Assembly: GCF_021191635.1 (NCBI RefSeq)
Contig: NZ_JAIWPR010000058.1
Location: 1-38,076 of the forward strand
DNA: 38,076 nt
Direction of reading: 5' to 3'
From: Alterluteimonas quercicellularis
Lineage (GTDB): Bacteria > Pseudomonadota > Gammaproteobacteria > Xanthomonadales > Xanthomonadaceae
A model generated the notes under the pieces. That model saw only the letters and a program-made list of their open reading frames with translations. It was not told where the DNA came from and ran no database searches. The position numbers and the translations under genes were made by a program. Below are positions 23,839-34,273 of this stretch, piece after piece. How positions within the stretch are numbered: the first letter of the stretch is position 1; the number at the start of each line of letters is the position of its first letter.

Positions 23839-26223
23839 CTACTCCACCGCGGCGGGCGCCGGCTTCAGCGTGCGCTCGAACAGCTCGTGGATGCGGCGGT
23901 ACTGGTCGTACCAGGAGTCCGCGTGCTGGTAGGCGTGGCGCTCCAGCGGGTAGCTCGCCAGTTCCCACTTGTCCTTGCGCAGCTCGATCAGCCGCTGCGC
24001 GAGCATCACCGAGTCGCGGTAGAACACGTTGTCGTCGATCATGCCGTGGGCGATCAGCAGGTGGTCCTGCAGGCCGTCGGCGTACTCGATCGGGGAGGAC
24101 ACGCGATAGGCCTCGGGATCGATCGCGGGCGTGTTGAGGATGTTGGCGGTGTAGGCGTGGTTGTACTGGCTCCAGTCGGTGACCGGGCGCAGCGCGGCGC
24201 CGGCCTTGAACACGCCCGGCTGGCGGAACAGCGCCATGAAGGTCATGAAGCCGCCGTAGCTGCCACCGTAGATGCCGACGCGGTCGCGGTCGCCCTGGCG
24301 CTGCTCGACCAGCCAGTCGATGCCGTCCAGGTAGTCCTCCAGTTCCGGGTGGCCCATCTGCCGGTAGATCGCGGTGCGCCAGTCGCGGCCGTAGCCGGCG
24401 GAGGCGCGGAAGTCCAGGTCCAGCACGATGTAGCCCTGCTGCACCAGCAGGTTGTGGAACATCTGCTCGCGGAAGTAGTTCGGGTAGCGGTCGCTGACGT
24501 TCTGCAGGTAGCCGGCGCCGTGCACGAACAGCACGACCGGGTACCTGCGGCCGGGCTCGTAGGTCCGCGGGCCGTAGAACTTGCCCCAGACGGTGCCGGC
24601 GCCATGGCGCGAAGGCACCTGGACGATCTCGGGCCGCAGCCAGTCGTGGGCCTTGTACTCGGCGCTGCGGGTATCGGTCAGCACGCGCACGTCGCCGTCG
24701 CCGACGTGGGCCACGGCGAGCTGCGGCGGGGTGTAGCTGTCGGACTTGCGCAGCAGCAGCCATTCCTCGTTCGGCGAGAGTGCGAAGTCCTCGATGCCGC
24801 CGGTGGCGGTCACTTCGGTCACGTCGTTGCCGTGGGCCAGGCAGACGTCGTACTTGCCCGGCCATTCGCGATTGCACAGGAAGAAGAAGCGCGTGCCGTC
24901 GCGCGACATCGCCGGCTCGGAGACCTCCCAGCTGCCGGAGGTCAGCGCGCGGCTGCGCGCGCCGTCGTTGAGGTAGAGGTGCGCGTAGCCGGTCTCCTCG
25001 GACAGGAACCACAGCGTGCGGTTGTCGGGCAGCCAGCCGAACTCGTTGAAGTCCCAGTTGATCCAGGCCGTGTCGGTGAGGCGGTGGCGCAGGCGCGGGG
25101 CGTCGGCGCCGGCCTCCAGCGAGACCAGCCAGCGGTCCTTGTTGTCGACCGAGTGCAGCATCAGCGCGGCCTGGCGGCCGTCGCCCGACCAGCGCAGCCC
25201 GTCCGGGCCCTGGCCCTCGATGCGCACCGCGCGCGGGCCCTTCAGCGGCTCCTGGCCGGCGGCGTGTCGCAATTCCGCCAGCGGGTCGCGGTCGATGTCG
25301 GGCAGCGCGTCGAGCGCGATCCTGCGCGCCTGGCCGGTGGCCACCTCGACCATCCAGAATGCCTGCGGCACCGGGTCGTTGCGGCCCACGCGGGTGCGCA
25401 CGTCCTCGAATTCCTCGTAGCCGGACTCGGTCACGTACTGCGGCATGCGTCCGCCCTGGCCCTTGTCGGCGTTCCTGGCCTCGGTGGCGACCACCAGCCA
25501 GCGGCCGTCGGGCGACAGGGCGCTCGCGGCGATGGTCACGTCCTTGCCCAGGTAGACCGGCGCCGGCGCGCGGGTCGGATCGGCGCGGCGCCAGTCGGCG
25601 TCCTGGCGGCGCTGGTCGTCGCGGCGCTCGCGCTCCACCCGCAGCGTTTCGATCAGGCGCAGCTGCTGGTCGCGCAGCGCGTCCGGCTTCGGCGCCTTGG
25701 CCGGATCGTCCTCGGCGCGCAGCACGACCGCGGTGGTCACGCCCTCGCGCGCGTTCCAACGGAACCAGCGCTCGTTGCCGACGCGCCACACCAGCGAGCC
25801 GTCGTCGCCCCACAGCGGCGAGGCGGCGCGCTCGTCGCCGCGGCCGAGCTGGGTCAGCGCGCCGCTGCGCAGGTCGCGCACGAAGACGTCGCCGTTGCGC
25901 ACGTAGGCCATGCGCGCGCCGGCGCGGTCGTAGACCGCCTGCAGGCCGTCGACGTCGGCGCGCTCGGGGCCGTCCAGCCGCGCCGCGGCGCCGCCGGCCA
26001 CCGGCTGCACCCAGGTGTCGCGGACCGCGCTGTCGGCGCGCTTGACGGTGTAGAAGGCGCGCTGCCCGTCCCAGGACCACCAGGCCTGCTCGACCGGCGG
26101 GCCGATCCAGTCCGGGTCGGCCATGATCCGGTCGAGGGTGAGCGCCTGGACGGGCTGGGCGGAGGCATGGAACGGCACGGCGGCCGCGCCGAGCAGCAGG
26201 GAGAACACGAGCTGGCGGATCAT
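23839..26223 (-). CDS. S9 family dipeptidyl peptidase (DPP IV / prolyl oligopeptidase type)
   Basis: A 794-residue exported serine peptidase. The start at 26223 (MIRQLVFSLLLGAAAVPFHASA then QPVQ) gives a signal peptide. An in-frame ATG 66 bases upstream would bury it and is not preferred. The N-terminal half is a beta-propeller with repeated WSGDGRQAAL-like and SPNEEWLLL blades. The C-terminal alpha/beta hydrolase has YGGSYGG with nucleophile Ser655, the Asp near 730 in HGMIDDNV and His763 in ERHAYQH. RASAGYGRDW is typical of S9B/S9C peptidases. It probably removes dipeptides in the periplasm. AGGAC precedes the start. It is divergent from cioA across a 263-base gap with no feature that I recognise. 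Confidence 0.93.
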   Translation of the reverse strand: MIRQLVFSLLLGAAAVPFHASAQPVQALTLDRIMADPDWIGPPVEQAWWSWDGQRAFYTVKRADSAVRDTWVQPVAGGAAARLDGPERADVDGLQAVYDRAGARMAYVRNGDVFVRDLRSGALTQLGRGDERAASPLWGDDGSLVWRVGNERWFRWNAREGVTTAVVLRAEDDPAKAPKPDALRDQQLRLIETLRVERERRDDQRRQDADWRRADPTRAPAPVYLGKDVTIAASALSPDGRWLVVATEARNADKGQGGRMPQYVTESGYEEFEDVRTRVGRNDPVPQAFWMVEVATGQARRIALDALPDIDRDPLAELRHAAGQEPLKGPRAVRIEGQGPDGLRWSGDGRQAALMLHSVDNKDRWLVSLEAGADAPRLRHRLTDTAWINWDFNEFGWLPDNRTLWFLSEETGYAHLYLNDGARSRALTSGSWEVSEPAMSRDGTRFFFLCNREWPGKYDVCLAHGNDVTEVTATGGIEDFALSPNEEWLLLRKSDSYTPPQLAVAHVGDGDVRVLTDTRSAEYKAHDWLRPEIVQVPSRHGAGTVWGKFYGPRTYEPGRRYPVVLFVHGAGYLQNVSDRYPNYFREQMFHNLLVQQGYIVLDLDFRASAGYGRDWRTAIYRQMGHPELEDYLDGIDWLVEQRQGDRDRVGIYGGSYGGFMTFMALFRQPGVFKAGAALRPVTDWSQYNHAYTANILNTPAIDPEAYRVSSPIEYADGLQDHLLIAHGMIDDNVFYRDSVMLAQRLIELRKDKWELASYPLERHAYQHADSWYDQYRRIHELFERTLKPAPAAVE

Positions 26224-26486
26224 GGCGGTCCTGGTCACGGGCAAACCGCCGCAGGTTAGCAGCCGAGGGGCGGTTCCCGGCTGGGCCACAGGTCATGCCC
26301 CGGCCGAATCGCCGCCACGCGCCCCGGATCGACGCGCCGGGCGGCCGCCGGCGCGCGTCGGCGCCAGACGGAGGCGAAGGCGGCCGCCGCGGCGCGCATG
26401 AACGCGGCCCTGCGACACTCCGCCGCATCGGCTTTTCACGCCGGCGCGCGCACACTGCGCGCCCAGGCATCCCCCGGAGCGAAGGC

Positions 26487-27917
26487 GTGGACGCGCTGCT
26501 GCTGTCGCGGATCCAGTTCGGATTCGTGATCTCCTTCCATGTGCTGTTCCCGGCGTTCACGATCGGCCTGTCGAGCTGGCTGGCGTTCCTGGAATGGCGC
26601 TGGCTGCGCACCCGCGAGACGGTCTGGCGCGACCTCTACTTCTTCTGGATGAAGATCTTCGCGGTGTCGTTCGGCATGGGCGTGGTGTCGGGCATCGTCA
26701 TGAGCTTCCAGTTCGGCACCAACTGGTCGGTGCTGTCCGAGCGCGCCGGCCACATCCTCGGGCCGCTGCTGTCCTACGAGGTGCTCACCGCGTTCTTCCT
26801 GGAGGCCTCGTTCCTCGGCGTGATGCTGTTCGGCTGGCGCAAGGTGCCGGAGGGCCTGCACTTCCTGGCCACCTGCATGGTCGCGCTGGGCACGCTGATC
26901 TCCACGTTCTGGATCCTTTCGGCCAACAGCTGGCTGCACACGCCGGCCGGCTACGTGCTGGTCGGCGAGCTGTTCCACCCCGCCAGCTGGCGCGAGGTGA
27001 TCTTCAACCCGTCCTTCCCCTACCGGCTGGCGCACATGGTGCTGGCCGCCTTCATCACCACCTGCTTCGTCATCGGCGGTGTCTCGGCCTGGTACCTGCG
27101 CCGCGGCGAGCACGCGGACGCGGCGCGGCGGATGCTGCGCCTGGCGGTGGTCTTCGCCGCGATCACGGTGCCGCTGCAGATCGTGGCCGGCGACTTCCAC
27201 GGCCTCAACGCGCGCGAGCACCAGCCGGTCAAGGTGGCGGCGATGGAGGCGCACTGGGAGCACGGCGAGCCCGGCGCGGGCGTGCCGCTGATCCTGTTCG
27301 CGCTGCCCGACCAGGACGGCGAGCGCAACCGCTACGAGCTCGCCGTGCCGCGGCTGGGCAGCCTGATCCTGACCCACAGCTGGGACGGCGAGATCGAGCC
27401 GCTGACCGCGGTGCCGCCCGAGGACCGCCCGCCGGTGGCGCCGGTGTTCTGGTCGTTCCGGGTCATGGTCGGCATCGGCCTGCTGATGCTGGCGCTCGCC
27501 GCGGTGTCGCTGTGGGCGCTGCGCGGCGGCCGCCTCTACGCCAGCCCGCGGCTGCTCGATGCCTGGCGGCTGATGGCGCCCAGCGGCTTCGTGGCGGTGC
27601 TGGCGGGCTGGTTCGTGGCCGAGATCGGCCGCCAGCCGTGGGTGATCCACGGGCTGCTGCGCACCGAGGACGCGGTGAGCGCGATCGACGTCGTCAGCGT
27701 GGCGGTCTCGCTGACCGCCTTCCTGCTGGCCTACGCGGTGGTGTTCGGCGCGGGCGGCGGCTACATCCTCAAGATGATCCGCAAGGGGCCGCAGCCGTTC
27801 GAGCCGGCGCCCGACACCGACGAGGGCGACAAGACGCCGGCGCGGCCGATCTCGGCGGCCGACGATGCCGACGAGGGCGGGGTGTCGCCGCCAGCGCCGA
27901 CCGGGGAGGGCGGGTGA
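26487..27917 (+). CDS. cioA: Cytochrome bd-type quinol oxidase subunit I (CioA, cyanide-insensitive type)
   Basis: A 476-residue membrane subunit starting at GTG (26487), with GGAG a few bases upstream. The start is set by homology of [22 protein letters not shown] to CydA N-termini. Heme ligands and acids match E. coli CydA: His18 (heme b595), His183 in YRLAHMV and Met327 in SFRVMVG (heme b558), Glu98 and Glu106 in [12 protein letters not shown], and GRQPW at 381-385. The quinol loop after [13 protein letters not shown] is short, the mark of the cyanide-insensitive (CIO) branch. It uses quinol to reduce O2 to water without proton pumping. Unusually, the C-terminus carries an acidic, Pro-rich cytosolic tail (about 434-476). 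Confidence 0.95.
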   Translation: MDALLLSRIQFGFVISFHVLFPAFTIGLSSWLAFLEWRWLRTRETVWRDLYFFWMKIFAVSFGMGVVSGIVMSFQFGTNWSVLSERAGHILGPLLSYEVLTAFFLEASFLGVMLFGWRKVPEGLHFLATCMVALGTLISTFWILSANSWLHTPAGYVLVGELFHPASWREVIFNPSFPYRLAHMVLAAFITTCFVIGGVSAWYLRRGEHADAARRMLRLAVVFAAITVPLQIVAGDFHGLNAREHQPVKVAAMEAHWEHGEPGAGVPLILFALPDQDGERNRYELAVPRLGSLILTHSWDGEIEPLTAVPPEDRPPVAPVFWSFRVMVGIGLLMLALAAVSLWALRGGRLYASPRLLDAWRLMAPSGFVAVLAGWFVAEIGRQPWVIHGLLRTEDAVSAIDVVSVAVSLTAFLLAYAVVFGAGGGYILKMIRKGPQPFEPAPDTDEGDKTPARPISAADDADEGGVSPPAPTGEGG

Positions 27918-28930
27918 TGGACCTGGCGACCGTGCTGCCGGTGATCTGGTTCGGCGTGATCGGCTTCGGCGTGCTGATGTACGTGCTGCTCGACGGCTTC
28001 GTGCTCGGGCTGGGCATCCTGGCGCCGTTCGCCGAGGACGGCGAGCAGCTCGACCACATGATGAACACCGCCGCGCCGATCTGGGACGGCAACGAGACCT
28101 GGCTGGTGCTGGGCGGCGCCGGCCTGCTGGCGGCGTTCCCGGCCGCGTACTCGATCGTGCTGTCCGCGCTGTACCTGCCGGTGCTGCTGATGCTGATCGC
28201 GCTGGTGTTTCGCGGCGTGGCCTTCGAGTTCCGCTTCAAGGCGCGCCGCGCGCGGCGCTTCTGGGGCGCGGCCTTCGCCCTGGGCTCGCTGTTCACCGCG
28301 TTCGCGCAGGGACTGATCCTGGGCGCGCTGGTGGAAGGCATGCCGCTGCAGGAGGGCAAGTACGTGGGCGGCGCGCTGGACTGGTTCAGCCCGTTCTCCA
28401 TGCTCACCGGCACCGCGGTGGTGTTCGGCTACGCGCTGCTCGGCAGCACCTGGCTGATCCTGAAGACCGGGGGCCGGCTGCAGGCCATCGCGCGCACGCT
28501 GACCCGGCCGCTGGTGCTGGTGGTGGTGGCCTTCATGGGCCTGGTCAGCACCTGGCTGCCGTTCCTCGACTCGCGGATCATGGCGCGCTGGTTCGAGGGC
28601 GCGAACTTCCTGTGGCTTTCGCCGGTGCCGCTGCTGGTGCTGGTCAACGCGCTGTGGCTGTGGCGCGCGGCCATGCGCGAAGGCCGCGACGCGGCGCCGT
28701 TCCTGCTCACCCTGTGCTTCTTCGTCCTCGGCTTCGCCGGGCTGGTGCTGGGCATCTGGCCCAACATCGTGCCGCCGTCGCTGACGATCTGGGAGGCCGC
28801 CTCGCCGCCGTCGTCGCAGGGCTTCGTGCTGGTCGGCCTGGCGGTGCTGCTGCCGCTGATCCTGGGCTACACCGCGTGGTCGTACTACGTCTTCCGCGGC
28901 AAGATCGAGGCCGATGCCGGCTACCACTGA
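27917..28930 (+). CDS. cioB: Cytochrome bd-type quinol oxidase subunit II (CioB)
   Basis: A 337-residue, eight-to-nine-helix subunit. It begins [35 protein letters not shown] and has [22 protein letters not shown] and [20 protein letters not shown], all characteristic of CydB/CioB. Its ATG overlaps the cioA stop by one base (TGATG), so the subunits are coupled. The length is that of CioB (about 335) rather than E. coli CydB (379). No cydX-like small ORF or cydDC transporter follows. The next gene starts 122 bases later. Confidence 0.95.
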   Translation: MDLATVLPVIWFGVIGFGVLMYVLLDGFVLGLGILAPFAEDGEQLDHMMNTAAPIWDGNETWLVLGGAGLLAAFPAAYSIVLSALYLPVLLMLIALVFRGVAFEFRFKARRARRFWGAAFALGSLFTAFAQGLILGALVEGMPLQEGKYVGGALDWFSPFSMLTGTAVVFGYALLGSTWLILKTGGRLQAIARTLTRPLVLVVVAFMGLVSTWLPFLDSRIMARWFEGANFLWLSPVPLLVLVNALWLWRAAMREGRDAAPFLLTLCFFVLGFAGLVLGIWPNIVPPSLTIWEAASPPSSQGFVLVGLAVLLPLILGYTAWSYYVFRGKIEADAGYH

Positions 28931-29052
28931 GCCGCATCCGCCGCAGCGTCGGGACGAGCCCTGAACGCGCGCGGTGCCGCGGTCGCCGCGCGCCGGTTTC
29001 CCGTCGCGTGCTTTTCCCGCACAATCGCCCGCATCGAGCCGTCCCCCGGGCC

Positions 29053-29325
29053 ATGCACGCCTACGTCTACAAGAGTCATCGCAAGGACGACACCTACGTC
29101 TACCTTGCCGCCCGCGACGATTTCTCCGCGTTGCCCGAACCGCTGCTGGCGCAGCTGGGTCCGCTCCGCTTCGTCCTCGACGTCGCGCTGACCCCCGGGC
29201 GGCGGCTGGCGCGCGAGGATGCGGCGCAGGTGCGCGCGAACCTGTCCGCGCGCGGCTTCCACCTGCAGCTGCCGCCCTCGGCCGCCGACGATCCGCTGCA
29301 CGACGACTGGGGCACCGATGCCTGA
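29053..29325 (+). CDS. ycgL: YcgL domain protein
   Basis: A 90-residue cytosolic protein with the YcgL fold signature: [46 protein letters not shown], and [30 protein letters not shown] [26 protein letters not shown]. YcgL proteins (UPF0745) are small alpha/beta proteins of unknown function found through gammaproteobacteria, usually near rnd or cell-division genes. Its last 8 bases overlap the start of the large ankyrin gene, which is therefore probably co-translated. Confidence 0.92.
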   Translation: MHAYVYKSHRKDDTYVYLAARDDFSALPEPLLAQLGPLRFVLDVALTPGRRLAREDAAQVRANLSARGFHLQLPPSAADDPLHDDWGTDA

Positions 29326-32300
29326 GTTCACGCCGCGCCGCCTCCAGGGCGGGTTGTGGGCGCTGGGCGCCGCGCTGAGCCTGCTGGCCGGCGCAGGCGC
29401 GGTGCCCGCCGCGCTCGGCCTGTGGCTGGCGCAGCCCGCGTTCGCGCTGGCCGCCCGCGCCTCGCGCGGGGCGCTGCCGCCCGACCGCGCCGGCTGGCGC
29501 CGCGATGCGCTGGCCCTGGCCGGCGTCTGGGCCGGCCTCCTGGCCGTGGCGGCGCTGCTGGTCGCCTGGCCGCTGTCGGCGCTGCGGCAGAGCGGCTCGC
29601 TGGGCGCGGCGCTGGGCCTGAGCGCGATCGGCGGCATGGTGCTGATCGGGCTGTGGCGGACCTGGCCGTTCTGGCATGCGGTCGAACGCGAGGGCGGCAG
29701 CCCCGCCGCGCACTGGCACGCGCTGGCCGAACTCGACAGCGGCGCCGGCCGCGGCCTGTGGCTGGCGCTGGGCCTGGGCGGGGTGACCGCGCTGGCGCTG
29801 GCGCTGGCCTGGCCGGGCCTGATCGAGGGCGGACCATTGCGCTGGGCGCTCGCCGTCGCGGCCGCGGCCTGCGGCGCGCTGGCGCATCGCGGGCTGCAGC
29901 GCATGCCGCCGGCGCCGCGGGCCGCGCTGCCGGTGGTCGAGATCGGTTCTGCGGCCGCGCCCGAGCCGGTGTTCGAGGGCGATCCCGATGCCGCGCTGTA
30001 CGCCGCCGCGCGCGCCGGCCGGGTGGACCGGGCGCTGGAACTGCTGGAACTCGGCGCCGATCCGCTGGCGCCGCCGCCGGCCGGCGACCGCGACCAGCGG
30101 GCACTGCCGGTGCTGGCCGCGGTGCTGCCGGACCTGCGCCTGCTGCGCACGCTGATCGCGCGCGGCGTGGACCTCAACGCCGCCCCCGCCGGCATGACGC
30201 CGCTGCTGGCCGCCACCCGCGACAGCTGGCACGGCCGGCCCGAGGCGGTCATGACCCTGCTTGCCAACGGCGCCGACCCGCGCGCGCGCGACCACGAGGG
30301 CAACACCCCGCTGCACCATGCCGCGCGCAGCACCGACCCGGGCGTGGCCGCGCTGCTGCGCGACGCCGCCGCCGAGCTCGACGCGCGCAACGACGACGGC
30401 CTCACCCCGCTGGGCGTGGCCTGCGCCGCCGGCAACTGGCGCCTGGCGCGCTTCCTGCTGGAGCGCGGCGCCGCCGCGCATGCCGAGGGCGCCACGCCGG
30501 CGCTGCTGGCCGCGGCCGGCGGCGACGAGGACGACCCCGCCGGCGTGCAACTGCTGCTCAAGCACAAGGCGAAGATCGACGCCCAGGACGCGCGCGGCCG
30601 CACCGCGCTGCACGAAGCCGCCCATGCCGGCCATGCCGAGATCCTGGCCGCGCTGCTGGCCGCCGGCGCCCAGGCCGACCCGCGCGACGCCGCCGGCCGC
30701 ACGCCGCTGCTCGACGCCGCGCGCGGCGGCCGCCTGGCCACCTTCGAGGCGCTGGCCGCCGCGCGCGCCGACGTGCACGCCCTGGACGCCGAGGGCCGCG
30801 GCGCGCTGCTGCTGGCGGTGCTGGCCGAGGCGCCGTCGGCGGCGCTGGTGCGCCGCCTGGTCGAGGCCGGCCTGGATCCCTGCCACGCCGACGCCGCCGG
30901 CAGGACCGCGGTGGACCACGCCGCGGCCTCGGGACGCTGGTCGCTGGTGGCCGTGCTCGACCCGGACTACGCGCTGCCGGCCAGCGTGCTGCCGGTCAAT
31001 GCCTCGTCGGAGCCGGGCCAGTTCGACGTGCCCGACCGCGCGCCGCTGGCGCTGCTGCGCGACGCCCTGCGCGAAGGGCGCACCGAGAAGCTGGACGCGC
31101 TCGCCGGCCTGCTCGACCCGCGCGAACTGGGCGGCCTGCTGATCGACGACGAAGTGCCGGTCGGCGTCGAGCGCATCGAATGGTTGCTGGCCCACGGCGC
31201 CGACCCCGACGCACGCGACGGCGACGCCGACAACGCCTTCTTCGCCCTGCTGGCCCGCGGCCCGGCGGCGCTGGAAGCGCTTCAGGCCATGCTGCGCGCC
31301 AACGTCTCCCCGGCCGGCGCCGGTGGGCTGGCCCGTTTCCTGGGCGCCTGCGCGCGCGCCGACCACGCCGCCCGCGGGCTGGAACTGCTTGCGCTGGAGC
31401 TGCTGGAGCGCGGCGCCGATCCGTTCGCGCCCTCGCCCGAAGGCGATCCGCCGCTGGCGCTGGCGGTGCGGCTGGGCTGGCCGCAACTGCTCGAGCGCCT
31501 GATCGGGCTCGGCGTCGACCTCGACAGCCGCGACGGGCGCGGCATGACCGCGCTGCACCTCGCCGCGGCGCTGGGGCGCGAGGCGGCGCTGAAGGCGCTG
31601 GTGAGCGCCGGCGCCGCGCCGGACCTGCGCGCCGCCGACGGCCAGACCCCGCTGGGCGTGGCCCTGGCCGGCGGCCGCCGCGATCTCGCCGAATGGCTGG
31701 ACTGGCGCGGCTGGCGCCTGCCGCGGCGGCCGCTGCGGCCCAACGACCTGCCGGCCGCAGCCGTCTCCGGCGACGCCGACGCGGTCCGGCGCCTGCTCGA
31801 CCTCGACTTCCCCGTCGATACCGTCGACAGCCAGGGCTGCACCGCCCTGCTGCGCGCGGCCGGTGGCGGCCACGTGGCGGTGGTCGACCTGCTGCTCGCC
31901 CGCGGCGCCGATCCCGCGCGCGCCGCGCACAGCGGCGCCACGCCGCTGTCGGCCGCGGTCAGCATGCGCCACGGCGACATCGTCGGCCGCCTGCTCGACG
32001 CCGGCGCCACCCTGGAGCAGCGCCTGCCCGGCGAGGTCACCGTGCTGATGCTGGCCGCCGCGCTGGGCCTGCCCGATCTCTGCGCGCGCCTGCTCACCGC
32101 CGGCGCCGACGTGCACGCCGCCGACGCCCAGGGCCTCACCCCGCTGCACTGCGCCGCGCTGCACGGCTTCACCTCGCGCGACCGCCCGCGGCTGCTGGCG
32201 CTGTTCGACACCCTGCTGCTGGCCGGCGCCGAGGTGGACGCGCAGGCCGCCGGCGGCGTCACCCCGCTGCTGCTGCTGCTGGGCGCGCGCGCCGAGCCCG

Positions 32301-32608
32301 GCACCGCCTGCGACGAGGACGTGGTGGCCGGCGTGCTCGACCACCTGCTCGACGAGGGCGCCTCGCTGGAAGCGCAGGATCCGCGCGGCTTCGGCCCGCT
32401 GCACCTGACCGCGCTGCACGGCCTGCTGCGGCTGGCGCGCCGGCTGTTGCGCGCCGGCGCCGACCCGGACCTGCGCGACGCCCTCAACCGCGTGCCGCGC
32501 GACATCGCCATCATGCGCGGCTTCGTCGACGTCGCCGCCGAGCTCGCCCCGGCCGCCGCCGAGTCGCAGCCCGGCGTCTCCATGGCGCGGTTCCTGCGCG
32601 AGCGCTGA
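29318..32608 (+). CDS. Large membrane-anchored ankyrin-repeat protein
   Basis: A 1096-residue protein starting inside the 3' end of ycgL (8-base overlap). Residues 1 to about 200 are a membrane domain with five or so hydrophobic helices (for example [50 protein letters not shown] and [14 protein letters not shown]). The rest is an ankyrin solenoid of about 20 units of the form DxxGxTPLHxAAxxGxxxxxxxLLxxGAxxxxx, interrupted near residues 560-620 and 660-700 by degenerate units. No enzymatic domain is visible. The solenoid should face the cytosol and bind proteins, but its partners are unknown. The N-terminal domain is not a family that I can name. Confidence 0.88.
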   Translation: MPEFTPRRLQGGLWALGAALSLLAGAGAVPAALGLWLAQPAFALAARASRGALPPDRAGWRRDALALAGVWAGLLAVAALLVAWPLSALRQSGSLGAALGLSAIGGMVLIGLWRTWPFWHAVEREGGSPAAHWHALAELDSGAGRGLWLALGLGGVTALALALAWPGLIEGGPLRWALAVAAAACGALAHRGLQRMPPAPRAALPVVEIGSAAAPEPVFEGDPDAALYAAARAGRVDRALELLELGADPLAPPPAGDRDQRALPVLAAVLPDLRLLRTLIARGVDLNAAPAGMTPLLAATRDSWHGRPEAVMTLLANGADPRARDHEGNTPLHHAARSTDPGVAALLRDAAAELDARNDDGLTPLGVACAAGNWRLARFLLERGAAAHAEGATPALLAAAGGDEDDPAGVQLLLKHKAKIDAQDARGRTALHEAAHAGHAEILAALLAAGAQADPRDAAGRTPLLDAARGGRLATFEALAAARADVHALDAEGRGALLLAVLAEAPSAALVRRLVEAGLDPCHADAAGRTAVDHAAASGRWSLVAVLDPDYALPASVLPVNASSEPGQFDVPDRAPLALLRDALREGRTEKLDALAGLLDPRELGGLLIDDEVPVGVERIEWLLAHGADPDARDGDADNAFFALLARGPAALEALQAMLRANVSPAGAGGLARFLGACARADHAARGLELLALELLERGADPFAPSPEGDPPLALAVRLGWPQLLERLIGLGVDLDSRDGRGMTALHLAAALGREAALKALVSAGAAPDLRAADGQTPLGVALAGGRRDLAEWLDWRGWRLPRRPLRPNDLPAAAVSGDADAVRRLLDLDFPVDTVDSQGCTALLRAAGGGHVAVVDLLLARGADPARAAHSGATPLSAAVSMRHGDIVGRLLDAGATLEQRLPGEVTVLMLAAALGLPDLCARLLTAGADVHAADAQGLTPLHCAALHGFTSRDRPRLLALFDTLLLAGAEVDAQAAGGVTPLLLLLGARAEPGTACDEDVVAGVLDHLLDEGASLEAQDPRGFGPLHLTALHGLLRLARRLLRAGADPDLRDALNRVPRDIAIMRGFVDVAAELAPAAAESQPGVSMARFLRER

Positions 32609-32694
32609 GGGCGGCCGGCCGGGGCGCGGAACTGGCGAAGCGGCCGCTCCCGCCGTATCTTCGGACGCGGACACAGGGAGCGGGAGGTGCCGCG

Positions 32695-33543
32695 ATGACG
32701 GGACGATGGATGCTGGCCGTGCTGCTGGCCGCGCTGTTCGCCGGCGGCGCTTCGGCGCAGAGCGCGCGCGAGATGCGCGGCGAGGTGGAGGCCAGCATGC
32801 GGGTCGCCGGTCACCTCGACATCGGCCGCGAGGGCGAGGTGACCGGCTACGCGATCGACCGCTCCGACGCGCTGCCGCCCTACGTGACGCGCTTCCTCGA
32901 CCGCGCGGTGCCCGCGCTGCGGTTCGAGCCGATCCTCGTCGACGGTGCGCCGGTGCTCGCCCGCGCGCGGATGAGCCTGCTGCTCGTGGCCACGCCCGCA
33001 GGCGACGGCGACATGCAGCTCTCGGTGCGCAGCGCCCATTTCGGCGACGACTCGCCGGACGAACCGGGCATCCGATACACCGACCTGCGCCCGCCGCGCT
33101 ATCCGGCGAACGTCGCACGGATCGGCGGCAAGGGCACCGTCTACCTGCTGGTCCAGGTGGCCCGCGACGGCAGCGTGGCGGACGTGGTCGCCGAGCAGGT
33201 CAACCTCACCGCGCTGGGCAGCGCGCGGCAGATGGACACGATCCGCGAGACGCTCTCGCGCGCCGCGATCGAGACCGCCCGTACTCACTGGCGGTTCGTG
33301 CCGCCCACCGGCCCCGAGGACGCGGCCCGCGACCACTGGGTCGTCCGGGTGCCGATCTTCTTCTCCATGCAGGGCGACCGGGAGGCGGACTACGGCGAAT
33401 GGAGCGCCTACCATCCCGGTTCGAGGACCCGGCCGGCGTGGGCGGAGGCGGATCCACCGGGCTTCGGTCCCGACGCGCTCGCCGCCGGCGCCGTGCATCC
33501 AGCCGGATCGCGGTTCCGCCTGGCGGCGCCGCTCGGCGGCTGA
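32695..33543 (+). CDS. Periplasmic TonB C-terminal-domain protein
   Basis: A 282-residue protein with a signal peptide (MTGRWMLAVLLAALFAGGASA then QSA). Near residues 125-165 a TonB_C-like domain reads PPRYPANVARIGGKGTVYLLVQVARDGSV, with the YPxxAxxxGxxGxVxLxxxVxxDGxV pattern. A diverged beta-rich segment precedes it (MRVAGHLDIGREGEVTGYAI). It lacks the uncleaved N-terminal anchor and Pro-rich spacer of a true TonB, so it is probably a periplasmic protein that uses the TonB_C fold for binding. GGAGGT lies 8 bases before the ATG. Xanthomonadaceae carry several such genes, commonly annotated as energy transducer TonB. Confidence 0.8.
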   Translation: MTGRWMLAVLLAALFAGGASAQSAREMRGEVEASMRVAGHLDIGREGEVTGYAIDRSDALPPYVTRFLDRAVPALRFEPILVDGAPVLARARMSLLLVATPAGDGDMQLSVRSAHFGDDSPDEPGIRYTDLRPPRYPANVARIGGKGTVYLLVQVARDGSVADVVAEQVNLTALGSARQMDTIRETLSRAAIETARTHWRFVPPTGPEDAARDHWVVRVPIFFSMQGDREADYGEWSAYHPGSRTRPAWAEADPPGFGPDALAAGAVHPAGSRFRLAAPLGG

Positions 33544-33604
33544 GCGGATGCCCGGCGTGGCGCAACGGCCCGTCGGGGCTCGATCGGACAGGGGCGAGGC
33601 GGCG

Positions 33605-34198
33605 ATGCCGGACACGCGATCGGAACGAACGGGCGCGCGTGGCGGAGGCGGCGGCGCCTGGGTCGCGCTCGCGCTGCTGGCTTGCGCCGCCTACGCGCTG
33701 CTGCCGCTGCAGCCCGTGCGCGGCTGGATCCTGTTCGCGGTGGCCCTGGCCGGCATCGCGGCGCTCCTGCTGGGCGGCTGCCTGCTGGGTCTCCGCTTCC
33801 GCGGCAGGTTTCAGAACGCCGGCGACGCGTCGCTGCTGCGGAAGCAGACGGCCTGGCTGAAGCCCGCATGCGCCGTCCTGGCCTGCGTCGCCTCGGCGAT
33901 CGTGGCCGACATGACGATCGCCTGGGCGCGCGCCGCGCCGGTGGAGGTCGTGGTGCCGGTGCAGCGCGTCTCCTGCCTGCATTCGAGCAACCGGCCGGTG
34001 TCTTCCGTCCGCCAGGTCGCCGAGCGCGACGGCCGCTGGTGCTTCGCCGCCGAGCGTGCGGTCGGCCGCATCGACGTGCCCATCGAGCAGGTGCGCGGCG
34101 ACCTCGCACTGGGCGCACACGCCCGCGCGCAGCGCTTCGAATACCGGTCCCCGCTGCTGGGCGAGGGCGTCTACTACCGGATCGGCCGGGTCTTCTAG
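33605..34198 (+). CDS. Hypothetical membrane protein with periplasmic C-terminal domain
   Basis: A 197-residue protein that I do not recognise; an in-frame ATG at 33548 is the alternative start. After a short basic N-terminus there are two close hydrophobic helices (about 17-33 and 38-58: AWVALALLACAAYALLPL, WILFAVALAGIAALLLGGCLLGL). A basic loop (RFRGRFQNAG, LRKQTAWLK) and a third helix (ACAVLACVASAIVADMTI) follow. The remaining 100 or so residues form a soluble, beta-rich domain containing VQRVSCLHSS and RWCFAAERAVGRIDVP, whose two Cys could pair. It may be co-transcribed with the TonB_C-domain gene 61 bases upstream. No function is assigned. Confidence 0.65.
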   Translation: MPDTRSERTGARGGGGGAWVALALLACAAYALLPLQPVRGWILFAVALAGIAALLLGGCLLGLRFRGRFQNAGDASLLRKQTAWLKPACAVLACVASAIVADMTIAWARAAPVEVVVPVQRVSCLHSSNRPVSSVRQVAERDGRWCFAAERAVGRIDVPIEQVRGDLALGAHARAQRFEYRSPLLGEGVYYRIGRVF

Positions 34199-34227
34199 GC
34201 CCGGACGGCGCGTCGCCCGCAAACGAA

Positions 34228-34252
34228 GAAGCCCCGCGGCGGGCGGGGCTTC
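34228..34252 (-). terminator. Intrinsic terminator of rho
   Basis: A perfect 10-bp stem (GAAGCCCCGC at 34228-34237, GCGGGGCTTC at 34243-34252) with a 5-base loop. Read leftward it is followed by TTCGTTTG, the nearest thing to a T-tract in this GC-rich window. It lies 21 bases past the rho stop and also separates rho from the convergent membrane-protein gene. Confidence 0.8.
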
Positions 34253-34273
34253 CTCGCGACGACGGCGCTGGGC

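Noticed and set aside
27761..33118. Minus-strand open frame of about 1785 codons opposite cioB, ycgL and the ankyrin gene
   Set aside because: The repetitive Gln/Arg/Ala/Gly translation mirrors the ankyrin coding repeats on the other strand. No start context or domain is present.
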